The position numbers and the translations under genes are program-made. From CAYZUC01 sp964481705 (GTDB taxonomy: Bacteria > Bacillota > Clostridia > Lachnospirales > Lachnospiraceae): 60,923 nt of DNA. Location: the NCBI GenBank assembly GCA_964481705.1, contig CAYZUC010000005.1, positions 1 through 60,923 of the forward strand. Direction: 5' to 3'. Positions 51,301-60,099 of the stretch are shown here, in pieces. The notes beneath the pieces are model-generated. The model was given only the letters and a program-made list of their open reading frames with translations. It was not told the DNA's origin and did no database searches. Every line of letters begins with the position of its first letter. Within the stretch, counting starts at the first letter, position 1.

Positions 51301-52038
51301 ATGATACGTTTTATTTTATGTGCAATCTTTCTTATTTTGTTTCTCATCTTGAGTATACCAATTCTGATTGTGGAATGGATTATCGGAAAATTCAATATGC
51401 CGGTCAAGAATACCAGCAGTCTGGCTATTGTTAATTGGGCTTTTGGTGTCATCATATTTATCTCCGGTGCGAAGGTAACCGTTCGGGGAGAAGAAAATGT
51501 ACCAAAGGATCAGGCGGTTCTCTATGTAGCAAATCATAACAGCTATTTTGACATTTTGCTTACTTATGTCCGCGTACCACGTCCAACCGGATATATTGCC
51601 AAGAAGGAAATGCTTCGTTATCCGCTTTTGCGCGATTGGATGAAGAATCTCCACTGTAAATTCTTAGACCGTCAGGATTTAAAGGAAGCCATGAAGATGA
51701 TGGTAGAATCCATTGGTGAAGTAAAAAAAGGCATTTCCATATGTATTTTCCCTGAGGGAACCCGTAATAAGACAGGTGGTCCTATGGCACCTTTTAAAGA
51801 GGGAAGCCTAAAGATTGCCGAAAAGACCGGATGTCCAATTATACCGATTGCCATTAGTGGCACAGCCGATATTTTTGAAAATCACATGCCAAAAATAAAG
51901 AAGGCCCCCGTAATCATCGAATACGGAAAGCCTATCATTGTAAAAGAATTACCAGACGAAAATCGCAAGTTTGTCGGTGCATATACGCGTGAAGTTATTC
52001 AGCAGATGCTTGCAACACACGATCTGAAAGCGCTTTAA
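51301..52038 (+). CDS. plsC: 1-acyl-sn-glycerol-3-phosphate acyltransferase
   Basis: A 245-residue membrane-bound acyltransferase. A long N-terminal hydrophobic stretch (FILCAIFLILFLILSIPILIVEWII) is followed by the four PlsC motifs: NHNSYFD (block I, HxxxxD), GYIAKKEM (II), FPEGTRN (III) and PIIPIAISG (IV). It adds the second acyl chain to make phosphatidic acid. It has its own promoter. Its last 44 bp overlap the 3' end of murF on the other strand. Confidence 0.93.
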   Translation: MIRFILCAIFLILFLILSIPILIVEWIIGKFNMPVKNTSSLAIVNWAFGVIIFISGAKVTVRGEENVPKDQAVLYVANHNSYFDILLTYVRVPRPTGYIAKKEMLRYPLLRDWMKNLHCKFLDRQDLKEAMKMMVESIGEVKKGISICIFPEGTRNKTGGPMAPFKEGSLKIAEKTGCPIIPIAISGTADIFENHMPKIKKAPVIIEYGKPIIVKELPDENRKFVGAYTREVIQQMLATHDLKAL

Positions 52039-53398
52039 CGATTCCTTCATAATGCATACCATGGGAGGCTTTGACCAATACAGAGTCTCCTTTTTTTATG
52101 TGATTCTCCAAGTCATTTTCCAGTTGCTCCCCCGTTGTATAGTAGATGACTCTCTCCTGAGGCAAAAGTGTACGTGCCCCCTCTGCCATATGCTTTGAAT
52201 TCTCACCTGCAAGCAATAGTAAATCTATATCCTTTTCACCAGCATAGACACCTACTTCATAATGGAAACGGTCTGAATTCTCACCAAGCTCAAACATGTC
52301 ACCCAGTATTGCCACCTTACGTGTATTTGCAAAGCAAAGAAGTTCTAATGCTGATTTCATAGAAACCGGATTCGCATTATAACAATCATCAATAATCGTA
52401 AGATTGTCTCTGTGAATCAGATGGCTTCTTCCGCTAAGACCCTCTACAGAAGCAATACCCTGTTGTATTTCTTCGGTAGTCAATCCCAGATTCCTGCCTA
52501 TAAGCGCCGCCGCTGCAGAATTGATTACCATATGTACACCTGGAAGTGGAACGGTTGCCTGATAAACTTTTTCTCCGTCGTGTATGGTAAAACGGGTACC
52601 CGATAAGCCAAGGCTCTCGACCTCATCTACATACAGACTGTTCCTCTTATCATATCCGAAGGTTTGAGGTTCCAATCCATTCACCTCATGAATCGTCTGA
52701 AGCAGCTTGTCGTCTCCATTTAGTATGATGCTGCCTCCCGGACTCATATGATGAAACATCTCTGTCTTAGCTTTCAAAATACCCTCTTGCGTCTTCAGAT
52801 TTTCTAAATGGCAAAGGCCAATATTGGTTATCACGCAAATATCCGGTTTTGCAATCGTGCTTAGTCGTTCCATCTCTCCAAAATCGCTGATTCCCATCTC
52901 CAAAACCGCAACCTCATGTTCCTCTCTTATCCTTAAAACGGTTAATGGAAGTCCTACCTCATTATTAAAATTCCCCTCTGTCTTCAACACTTGATACTTT
53001 TGTGAAATAACAGATGCTATCACTTCCTTTGTGCTGGTTTTTCCAACACTTCCGGTAATCCCTACTACCTTGACAGAAAGCTGCTCACGATAGTATGCTG
53101 CTATGTCCTTCAATGCCTGAAAAGAAGATTCTACCTGAATCACCGGGCCTGTCTCTTTCCCTGTCATCTGCTCTACAATCGCACAAACTGCACCCGCTTC
53201 AAAGGATGAATTGACAAAATCGTGTCCATCTACCCGTTCTCCTTTGGTCGCAATAAAAAGCGTTCCTGTCCCAACCTTACGGCTGTCAAGAACGACATCA
53301 GAAACCTCCGTATTAAATAACTCGTGTTTTCCAAAGTAAGTACCACGACATGCCTGTGCAATATTCCGAAGCGTCATATTTCTCATAGCAGATTTCAC
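51995..53398 (-). CDS. murF: UDP-N-acetylmuramoyl-tripeptide-D-alanyl-D-alanine ligase
   Basis: A 467-residue Mur ligase. FIATKGERVDGHDFV marks the N-terminal UDP-binding domain, VVGITGSVGKTSTKEV is the ATP loop, NEVGLPLTVL and LEMGISDFGEM follow, and DDCYNANPVSM is the MurF C-terminal mark. It adds D-Ala-D-Ala to the wall precursor. The start is not certain: GTG at 53398 is only 1 nt after AGGAG, and the ATG at 53386 is 13 nt away. It follows ddl by 55 bp, which makes the substrate dipeptide, so the pair forms one wall-synthesis unit. Confidence 0.94.
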   Translation of the reverse strand: MKSAMRNMTLRNIAQACRGTYFGKHELFNTEVSDVVLDSRKVGTGTLFIATKGERVDGHDFVNSSFEAGAVCAIVEQMTGKETGPVIQVESSFQALKDIAAYYREQLSVKVVGITGSVGKTSTKEVIASVISQKYQVLKTEGNFNNEVGLPLTVLRIREEHEVAVLEMGISDFGEMERLSTIAKPDICVITNIGLCHLENLKTQEGILKAKTEMFHHMSPGGSIILNGDDKLLQTIHEVNGLEPQTFGYDKRNSLYVDEVESLGLSGTRFTIHDGEKVYQATVPLPGVHMVINSAAAALIGRNLGLTTEEIQQGIASVEGLSGRSHLIHRDNLTIIDDCYNANPVSMKSALELLCFANTRKVAILGDMFELGENSDRFHYEVGVYAGEKDIDLLLLAGENSKHMAEGARTLLPQERVIYYTTGEQLENDLENHIKKGDSVLVKASHGMHYEGIVKALSDRVLQASAE

Positions 53399-53453
53399 TC
53401 TCCTGTATTAATCATTCTTTTCTCAATAGCTTTTATATAATTTCTAATGTTAT

Positions 53454-54512
53454 TTATTCGTACTTCTTCAAGGATACTTCTATAATCTCCTGCACCAGCT
53501 GTTCAAAGGACATACCAAGCGCTCCTGCCTCCTGAGGCAATAAGCTAGTAGGGGTCATTCCCGGTAAGGTATTTGCTTCCAGACAGAAGAACTCATTTTG
53601 CTCATTCATCATAAAGTCCATACGTCCGTAGCTTTCCAATCCAAGAGCTCGATAGGCAGCCTCTGCACATCTTTGCATTGCACTTGCAAGCTCCTCCGGA
53701 AGCTCTGCAGGACAAGTCTCAATGGCACTTCCAGCCTGATATTTGTTTTTATAATCGTAGAAGCCTTGAATCGGTGCAATCTCAATAATCGGATATGCTA
53801 CTCCATCGACAACACCAATAGAAAACTCACGACCCTTAATATACTGTTCCACGATTACTTCCGATTCATAAGTAAACGCTTTCTTGACCGCATCGTAATA
53901 CTCTTCCTGCGTATTTACAATATAAACACCTACGCTGGAACCACCACAAGCCGTTTTAACCACGCATGGCAGCTTGGGCATCTCATTGGAAATCACGCCC
54001 TTACGGTAATCCTTTTTACTTAAGACAAAATACTGCGGGGTAGCCACTCCTCGAATCCCAAATAACGTCTTCGTCAGAACCTTATCCATTGCAAGTGCAC
54101 TACTTAAATAGCCGGTGCCTGTGTATTTTATCCCCAAAAGATCAAAGGCAGCCTGAATCTTACCGTTCTCTCCATTCTCTCCATGTAAAGCAAGGAAAAC
54201 AATATCTGCCTTTTGACAGAGCTCCACCACATGAGGTCCAAAATAGTTTGCAGACTGGTCTGGGCGATTTGCGATAACTGCCTTCAGATCCGGATCGGTA
54301 CCACCAATCGAAGCGATATTACTGCTCCAGTCACGCGTATCGTCAAATAAGGATTCTACCGGCCCGTCAATCTTGTCATTATATCCATAAAAAACATCAA
54401 GTAGAACCGTCTGATGACCGTTCTTCTTTATTGCCTTATATACCATAGAACCTGTGACAAAGGATACATCACGTTCTGTACTTGTGCCTCCAGCTAAAAC
54501 TACTACTCTCAT
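53454..54512 (-). CDS. ddl: D-alanine-D-alanine ligase
   Basis: A 353-residue ATP-grasp enzyme joining two D-alanines. MRVVVLAGGTSTERDVSF is the standard start, followed by LALHGENGENGKIQAAFDLLGIKYTGTG, the ATP-grasp core LPCVVKTACGGSSVGV, and ARMDF-like YGRMDFMMNEQNEFFCLEANTLPGMTPTSLLP. The ATG at 54512 has GGAG 7 nt upstream, supplied by the repeat end GGAATGGAGAT. The frame runs on to 54563, into the hairpins. It is probably read from the membrane-protein gene upstream through the repeat cluster. Confidence 0.95.
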   Translation of the reverse strand: MRVVVLAGGTSTERDVSFVTGSMVYKAIKKNGHQTVLLDVFYGYNDKIDGPVESLFDDTRDWSSNIASIGGTDPDLKAVIANRPDQSANYFGPHVVELCQKADIVFLALHGENGENGKIQAAFDLLGIKYTGTGYLSSALAMDKVLTKTLFGIRGVATPQYFVLSKKDYRKGVISNEMPKLPCVVKTACGGSSVGVYIVNTQEEYYDAVKKAFTYESEVIVEQYIKGREFSIGVVDGVAYPIIEIAPIQGFYDYKNKYQAGSAIETCPAELPEELASAMQRCAEAAYRALGLESYGRMDFMMNEQNEFFCLEANTLPGMTPTSLLPQEAGALGMSFEQLVQEIIEVSLKKYE

Positions 54513-54994
54513 ATTATCTCCATTCCTGCGCATGTTTCTGCGCATCTCAAGTTTGTGTCTCACACAAACTTGCGTGTGAAAGATTTATCTTTCACACTGA
54601 TCTCCATTCCGAAACGTTTTTTGTGAAGGAATCGCGAGCAGAATTTCAGATTCTGCTCTGCGCTCATATGAATTTGTGACGTTTCGGCACAAATTCTGTG
54701 CGAACAATCTTCTATCGAGAAGATTGTTCACACTGATCTCCATTCCTGCGCATGTTTCTGCGCATCTCAAGTCATAAAGATGAAAAGCTTTTCATGCTAG
54801 CATGAACGCTTTGTGGCTTTTGACTCCTGCATTTCCATGATACAAATTGCTCCGTTGCTTCGCAACTCCCGCAATTCTAACAATAGTCAGAATCCGCTAA
54901 TTTACTTCGTAAATTGCTACTTCTTCCTATTGTTGGGTGTCATAAAGATGAAAAGCTTTTCATGCTAGCATGAACGCTTTTCATCTTTTGACAC
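54513..54994. repeat. Cluster of hairpin repeats with two direct repeat families
   Basis: About 450 bp with no gene, but at least seven near-perfect hairpins. Examples: AAGTTTGTGT-N3-ACACAAACTT (54549-54571), GTGTGAAAGAT-N2-ATCTTTCACAC (54574-54597), GAGCAGAAT-N5-ATTCTGCTC (54636-54658), GAATTTGTG-N9-CACAAATTC (54670-54696), GAACAATCTTCT-N4-AGAAGATTGTTC (54702-54729). CCGAAACGT (54609-54617) and ACGTTTCGG (54679-54687) pair around them. A 36-bp direct repeat occurs at 54517-54552 and 54737-54772. A 42-bp direct repeat occurs at 54771-54812 and 54939-54980. Confidence 0.85.
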
Positions 54995-56707
54995 CTGTAT
55001 CATTATATTACGGCGTACGAAAAATACAACCACTACGGCTAAAAGAATCACAAAAGATAGAATCGCTCCTACCATTTGTATTGTTGTTCCTGCATAAGCA
55101 ACATGAAGCGTAATTTCATCATGTCCTTCAGGCAGGTAAACCCTACAGACACCATTACTTCCTTCACCGGTGACTTTAAACTTTTCTGCAGTAACCAGAT
55201 CTGTTGCCCGGTATCCCTTATAATAGACAAATGGAACATCGATATAGCTTGCTGCTCCAACGATATTATCCACATTTAGCATATTTTTCACACGGCTGAC
55301 GGTATATACATTTCCCAAATCATCCTTAGCAAAATCAGCATTGGTGATCAACGCCTCACGATCCGTCACCGTCTCCGGCAGCCACTCGCCTCCTATAACA
55401 TTTCCCGTATAAGGAAGATGGGAATAATAATCATTGGAATAGGAGTAATAGCCTTCTTCGGTGCGATTGATATTTCCAATAGCGCTTGTTATCATAACGC
55501 ATAATATTATTAACATGCCAATTTCACGCAGCTTTGAGTTCGAAAAATAACGTTCAAATATAATCGCAATGGCTACTGCTAATAAACTCGATGTCACAAT
55601 CAACAATCTCCATGGAAACTGTACAAAGCTAAGAAATCTCTGTAGATGTGCCCATGGTATCAGATTGGTTGCTCCCAATGCATATAATGTACCAATGATA
55701 AGGCAAAAATCTGCAAACTTCTCGACCTCTGATTTGACAATACGAATACTGGTCGGTCCATCATCCTCAATCTCTGCAAGCTTTCGATTGATTTTATCCT
55801 GTATAACAAAGCTTCCGCCATGTGTAAATAAACGAGGCAGGCACAAAAGCAAAAGGGCAATACCAAGTCCTGAGCTTGTATTTTGGAATAAATCCTTAAC
55901 CGGAAGCATGGTATCAGAAAGCACAAACTCCGAGTTCTTGTACTGGAATACAGCATCTCCCATCTGCTCCAAAACAGGCAGCCAATAGAAGGACGTAATC
56001 CCCAGAACGGCCAGGGCTGTTAAGGCCAAAGCAAGCAATTTCTTTGGCTTTTTTTTGAACCTGGGAATTGAAATAACAAACGCTACCAAATATAAGCCAA
56101 TGCAGAATACGGCCGTATTGGTATGGCAGAGCAGAACGCCTGCAAATCCAAAAGCCATCAACCAGGGCTTCTTTAACTCCCCATATATCATGTCATACAA
56201 TCCATAGACAATAAAAGGCATGAAAATAAATGCCGTATACTCGCCAACCGCACTTCTGGTGTAGATATCGTCAATATGATACTGACATAACGTTAATACA
56301 ACTGCAGCGATCGTTGCAGAGTATTCACTCTTTGTAATTTCCTTTGTACAGTAATAGGTCGCCAGATAGCCCCCAATTAGGCAAAGTGCGACAAAGATAT
56401 GATAGCTGAGATTAATGGATACCCCGCACACTCGTAATAACGCCGGGATATATAAAAGAAAATCAGGATAAAACAAGGAACTTGCGTATCCTTCTCCTGC
56501 AAAATACAGTGCATTGACTTTTAAGAAGGGCTTACCCATCCGAATGCCTTCCTTTAGGCTCTCGATCCTGAGTAAATGGTATTCGATATCGTGACCATTG
56601 ATACAATTTGTGGTCAAGAGTGGAATACAGGCAATAAAAATCGTCAGTACGAAAATACTCCAGAAAAATATTTGAGACTGTGTCAGTTTGATTTTGTTCT
56701 TTATCAT
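54965..56707 (-). CDS. Multi-spanning membrane protein, GT-C/YfhO-like
   Basis: A 580-residue protein with about twelve hydrophobic helices. After the first helix comes TNCINGHDIEYHLLRIESLKEGI, whose acidic HD.E in the first external loop is typical of GT-C glycosyltransferases using lipid-linked sugars. A long external segment (~420-540) and a last helix before the basic tail follow. It could transfer sugars to wall polymers or proteins, which is inferred. AGAGG lies 7 nt before the ATG. The last residues, KDEKRSC, are coded within the 54937-54994 hairpin repeat, so the insertion may have altered the original C-terminus. It follows the methyltransferase gene by 13 bp. Confidence 0.7.
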   Translation of the reverse strand: MIKNKIKLTQSQIFFWSIFVLTIFIACIPLLTTNCINGHDIEYHLLRIESLKEGIRMGKPFLKVNALYFAGEGYASSLFYPDFLLYIPALLRVCGVSINLSYHIFVALCLIGGYLATYYCTKEITKSEYSATIAAVVLTLCQYHIDDIYTRSAVGEYTAFIFMPFIVYGLYDMIYGELKKPWLMAFGFAGVLLCHTNTAVFCIGLYLVAFVISIPRFKKKPKKLLALALTALAVLGITSFYWLPVLEQMGDAVFQYKNSEFVLSDTMLPVKDLFQNTSSGLGIALLLLCLPRLFTHGGSFVIQDKINRKLAEIEDDGPTSIRIVKSEVEKFADFCLIIGTLYALGATNLIPWAHLQRFLSFVQFPWRLLIVTSSLLAVAIAIIFERYFSNSKLREIGMLIILCVMITSAIGNINRTEEGYYSYSNDYYSHLPYTGNVIGGEWLPETVTDREALITNADFAKDDLGNVYTVSRVKNMLNVDNIVGAASYIDVPFVYYKGYRATDLVTAEKFKVTGEGSNGVCRVYLPEGHDEITLHVAYAGTTIQMVGAILSFVILLAVVVVFFVRRNIMIQVSKDEKRSC

Positions 56708-56719
56708 GAAAAGACCTCT

Positions 56720-57754
56720 TTATTTTCGCTTTAACAGCATATGAACCTCGGAAGCAAATTCACTCTTATCTACAATCAACTGCATATCATCGATCAGAGG
56801 CAGGAACTTCTCTGAAAAATAATCCTTAAATGCGGGATTCCCATTTTGTTCCAGACAAACACAGATAAAACGATACAAATCCATCATGTCAGAACCAAAT
56901 TTCCATACATCCGAAATCTCAAATCCCATTTTGTCGGCCATAAACTGAAGAGACTCATCGGAAAACAGATGTGTATGGGTACCTCCCAAATGACGATTGT
57001 AGCAAGTCTGATGAGAAGCCTCAAATACAGCACTAAAGGAAAACATTGGTACTGATAAAAACATATACTTCAGGTTCTTATTCTCCTTAACAGCCATTAA
57101 AATCTCATCCAGATTGATGATATGCTCCAATACTCCAATAGCTGAAATCACATTCTTGTCGGTATGACAAATGTACTCTGCAATCTTATCACTGTCGACC
57201 TGCTGTAGGATATCAGCATCTGCCATCTTATTGGCAAAACCTACTTGATCCGAAGAAATCTCAATTCCGGTAGCCTTCGCACCAAGCTGCTTCATGGCGC
57301 GTACAAAATAGCCACTTCCGGCTCCGTCATCCAGCAAATCAATATCCGATACTTCCAGACCATCTTTTTTCAGACTATCAATCAAAAATTGAGCCTTGGG
57401 GATATAAATCATCTCAAGTCTCTTCTTATAATTCTCACGGTCTTTTGCCGTGTAATTGTATGCATAATTATCCTCGATATAGACTTTATTAGCAAATGCC
57501 TCTGTATCCTGAAATTCGCCGCTTAAATGATTGCAATGAGGGCACAAATAATACTGAACCTTATGGCTTTTAAACAACGGTTCACCAACCAATGCTTCAC
57601 CGCACATCTTACATACGGTACGCTTCGGCTGGGCTGCAAACACATCGGCCATACCATCAGCCATTGCGAGCATTTTCTCATTGTGCTCGAAAAAATCACT
57701 TTTAATTCCAATCAAATCGCCAAGAGGCTTTCCATATTTCTTATTCATCGTCAT
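56720..57754 (-). CDS. Class I SAM-dependent methyltransferase with zinc-ribbon N-terminus
   Basis: About 344 residues. An N-terminal zinc ribbon is formed by CKMC and CPHC (about 30 residues apart). The SAM domain shows DLLDDGAGSGYFVRAMKQLGAKATGIEIS (motif I, with the acidic residue after GIE) and NVISAIGVLEHIINLDEIL (motif II). This ribbon-plus-methyltransferase layout is seen in sugar C-methyltransferase-type proteins. The frame is open to 57793, but that start would lie in the 3' end of the SRP RNA, so 57754 (or 57748) is preferred although its ribosome site is weak. Upstream of a GT-C-like gene, it may modify a glycan. Confidence 0.78.
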   Translation of the reverse strand: MTMNKKYGKPLGDLIGIKSDFFEHNEKMLAMADGMADVFAAQPKRTVCKMCGEALVGEPLFKSHKVQYYLCPHCNHLSGEFQDTEAFANKVYIEDNYAYNYTAKDRENYKKRLEMIYIPKAQFLIDSLKKDGLEVSDIDLLDDGAGSGYFVRAMKQLGAKATGIEISSDQVGFANKMADADILQQVDSDKIAEYICHTDKNVISAIGVLEHIINLDEILMAVKENKNLKYMFLSVPMFSFSAVFEASHQTCYNRHLGGTHTHLFSDESLQFMADKMGFEISDVWKFGSDMMDLYRFICVCLEQNGNPAFKDYFSEKFLPLIDDMQLIVDKSEFASEVHMLLKRK

Positions 57755-57782
57755 TCTCGATTCTATAGGAATACTATCACTT

Positions 57783-58050
57783 AATACGCGCATCCTGCTT
57801 TGTATTTCTTTCTAAACACGTTACTCCTGCAGTTAACTCAATCCAGGCACCCTCACGGCACATGAAAGGTTCTGTTTAGTGCTGCTTCGTTCCCGACCTG
57901 ACACGGTTCACAGATTCTCATTGCGTAAGACCCAAATATCAACGCCACTTGCAAAAGGCAGCTATTCAGTCCAAAATCCGAGGCAGGATATCACCCCCAC
58001 TATAGCGGATTGTAGGTACAGGGAGCCGCTGGTTCCCCGGCTGCGCGATA
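57783..58050 (-). ncRNA. ffs: Signal recognition particle RNA, large Gram-positive type
   Basis: About 268 nt. The conserved core on the minus strand reads GTGTCAGGTCGGGAACGAAGCAGCA in two parts (tetraloop arm GTCAGGTC and GAAGCAGC) at about 57880-57904. The Alu-type 5' domain is present as CCTGTACCTACAATCCGCTATAG (first 20 bases suffice to match Bacillus scRNA) and the middle GCAAGTGGCGTTGA and TTTGGGTC segments also match. The 3' end near TGCGCG (57783-57793) pairs with 5' CGCGCA. It scaffolds Ffh for co-translational membrane targeting. Ends are set by promoter and helix pairing and may be off by several bases. Confidence 0.93.
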
Positions 58051-58055
58051 CGCCT

Positions 58056-58084
58056 AGTATACCTTGATTTACAAGCTTTGTCAA
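58056..58084 (-). promoter_or_regulatory. Promoter of the SRP RNA
   Basis: TTGACA (58079-58084) and TATACT (58056-58061) are 17 bp apart on the minus strand. Transcription should start near 58049, at the 5' end of the SRP RNA. Confidence 0.85.
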
Positions 58085-58110
58085 TCTGCTTGGAAGCGAT
58101 TAATAGGCCA

Positions 58111-59163
58111 TTAGGATTGAAACTGACCTAAAAGCTGAGGAATAAACTTCTCAATCACCATACAAAGAAGAATGCTAACAACCAGCGTGATACAGGTTCC
58201 TATGATGGCCATCGCCAAAAACATGCTCTGATCACTGCAAACGCTTAACAGCAATGGCATTGCAACTTGCTGTAGAAATGCCTTATGTAACAGATAAATC
58301 CCCATGGTATGCTGCCCAATATAGGTGACCGCTCCGGTACCAAAAGGATGTGCGGATTCACGGGAAATACGTGAGATCAGCATGGATAACGAAACAACGA
58401 TCATGCTTCCGGTAATGCTGTTCACAACAAACCATACCAGATTACCATATTCACCCTTACACATCAGGCTGAGCTCCAAAGCATCTCCTCTTAGCAACGT
58501 ACCTGCGCAGAATAAAATGGTGCTGACAACAAAAGAAACCACGAGCCATAAGGTTTTCTGCTGCGCCATGATAAGAAAGGATTTTCTAAGAGCAATTCCC
58601 AGCAGGATAAAGGTGGTTCCAATAAAGGCAACGTCAAAACACCATGGATATCCCTTTTCCGGATGCGGAAGGATTACTCCAATCGCAAACATGATTGCAG
58701 CGCTGATTCCACACCACAGAGTTATATTTTTAACCTTGCAGCATTCCAGTAAAGTGATAATAATCTGAACAAATATCCTTGCAATAAAGAAACAGGATAA
58801 ATACCACAACGATGTCAATGTACCCATATCGTTCAGAGCTTCCCATGAACCATACAATAGATTTTGAATGCTTTGATAAGAAAAAGGCGCATATACAAGT
58901 CCCCAAATCAAATAAGGTACTACCAATGCCAAAATATTCTTTTGTAAAAAGGATTTCCACTCTTTCCATGTCGAAAGCGATTTTGGGGTCATGGACATGC
59001 CTGCCAAAGCAAAAAACAATGGCATATGAAATGCATATAACATTCGTCTAAACATTGGTGCATCCAGGTTTCCTGTGGAATGTCCCAAAATAACAAGAAA
59101 AATGGTAATTGCCTTTGCAATATCAATCGTTTCAATTCGTCTTTTTTTACCTTTTGTGCCCAT
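58111..59163 (-). CDS. Acyltransferase-3 family membrane protein
   Basis: A 350-residue protein with about ten hydrophobic helices. RIETIDIAKAITIFLVILGHSTG at the start includes the catalytic-type histidine of the Acyl_transf_3/OafA family, and MLYAFHMPLFFALAGM is its second conserved segment. Members acetylate or succinylate exported sugars. GGGGG lies 7 nt before the ATG. It stands between the SRP RNA promoter and the MBL-fold gene; the acceptor is unknown. No C-terminal SGNH domain is present. Confidence 0.88.
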   Translation of the reverse strand: MGTKGKKRRIETIDIAKAITIFLVILGHSTGNLDAPMFRRMLYAFHMPLFFALAGMSMTPKSLSTWKEWKSFLQKNILALVVPYLIWGLVYAPFSYQSIQNLLYGSWEALNDMGTLTSLWYLSCFFIARIFVQIIITLLECCKVKNITLWCGISAAIMFAIGVILPHPEKGYPWCFDVAFIGTTFILLGIALRKSFLIMAQQKTLWLVVSFVVSTILFCAGTLLRGDALELSLMCKGEYGNLVWFVVNSITGSMIVVSLSMLISRISRESAHPFGTGAVTYIGQHTMGIYLLHKAFLQQVAMPLLLSVCSDQSMFLAMAIIGTCITLVVSILLCMVIEKFIPQLLGQFQS

Positions 59164-59222
59164 ACTTTTTCCCCCTATGTATCTCTCTCATTTTTTCCAT
59201 CGCGAATCATTCTGCTCTATGA

Positions 59223-59978
59223 TTAAAATAACCATCTATGCTTTTTGAGATATATTGTCTGGCCCCAATGCAGAGAAAGCTTTCCTTTTGCTTTGAATTC
59301 CTTACATTGTCTTGGAAAATCCTTAATTCCTCCACCATGAATTGGAATATTATAGGTCGCACCTATCATATCCGCAACTTCTCCTGCCTCAGCCGGTGTC
59401 ATCGTATAAACTTCATCCACAGGATACATCGCATAGTCAATATGCTTGCCCACAATCTCCTTAAGTCCATCGTACATGACGGTATCTCCTGCATGATAAA
59501 CGCTGACTCCATCCACAGTTATGATATATCCGACGCAAACCATCGGATCATGCAGCGAGTTGCCACCTGATGGGACTGCCTCAATATGTACATCCTCCTC
59601 ATCAAAGGTCTGATATTTTCCATCTACCAAAGCATCCCGCCACTTGATCACCTTACATCCTGGAGCTTTTTTGCATTTACTAACATTATTATGATCACTG
59701 TGTCCATGCGTCACCAAAATATAATCTGCCGGTTGTGAATAATCTCCCTTGGAAAAATCCGGGTCAATATAGATAACCGTTCCCTTTCTGGTGACAATCT
59801 TGACTGTCGCATGACCGATAAAGGTCATTTTTGCATATAACATACGGCTAGCCAGATTATATCCAAGCACTACAAAAAATAAAATCGCAATAATAAGGAG
59901 TAACTTTTTCCATACCTTCGATTTTTCTTTCGATTTCACTTTCGATTTTTCTTTCGATTTCTCTTTCGTCTTCATCAT
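59223..59978 (-). CDS. Membrane-anchored MBL-fold metallo-hydrolase
   Basis: A 251-residue protein. The N-terminus is a repeating Lys/Glu/Ser run (KEKSKEKSKVKSKEKSKV) followed by one membrane helix (LLLIIAILFFVVLGYNLA). The metallo-beta-lactamase fold shows ILVTHGHSDHNN (HxHxDH), VYHAGDTVMYDG (second metal Asp) and IPIHGG (last His), close to the UPF0173 group. The substrate is unknown; an external hydrolase is likely. The GGAGG at 5 nt before the ATG at 59978 sets the start; an earlier ATG at 59990 lies inside that site. Confidence 0.85.
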   Translation of the reverse strand: MMKTKEKSKEKSKVKSKEKSKVWKKLLLIIAILFFVVLGYNLASRMLYAKMTFIGHATVKIVTRKGTVIYIDPDFSKGDYSQPADYILVTHGHSDHNNVSKCKKAPGCKVIKWRDALVDGKYQTFDEEDVHIEAVPSGGNSLHDPMVCVGYIITVDGVSVYHAGDTVMYDGLKEIVGKHIDYAMYPVDEVYTMTPAEAGEVADMIGATYNIPIHGGGIKDFPRQCKEFKAKGKLSLHWGQTIYLKKHRWLF

Positions 59979-60013
59979 CTTTTCCTCCATTTACGTTGCT
60001 TACCATTCTCCTG

Positions 60014-60099
60014 TTACTATGTCACCAACATAACAAAGATTTATATCTCATCCTCTTTACTATGTCACCAGCGTAACAAAGATTTATATCTCATCCTCT
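60014..60099. repeat. 43-bp tandem duplication at a gene's 3' end
   Basis: Two units, 60014-60056 and 60057-60099, differ at two bases. The second unit contains the last codons (DEI and stop) of the small membrane protein gene. The first is a copy left in the space after it, so the duplication carries a decayed second stop region. Confidence 0.85.

Noticed and set aside
54482..54770. Short frames of 61-65 residues within the hairpin cluster
   Set aside because: They are translations of inverted repeats, Cys/Phe-rich, without start signals.
54513..54994. CRISPR array
   Set aside because: Repeats are not evenly spaced, there are no unique spacers of constant length, and no cas genes.
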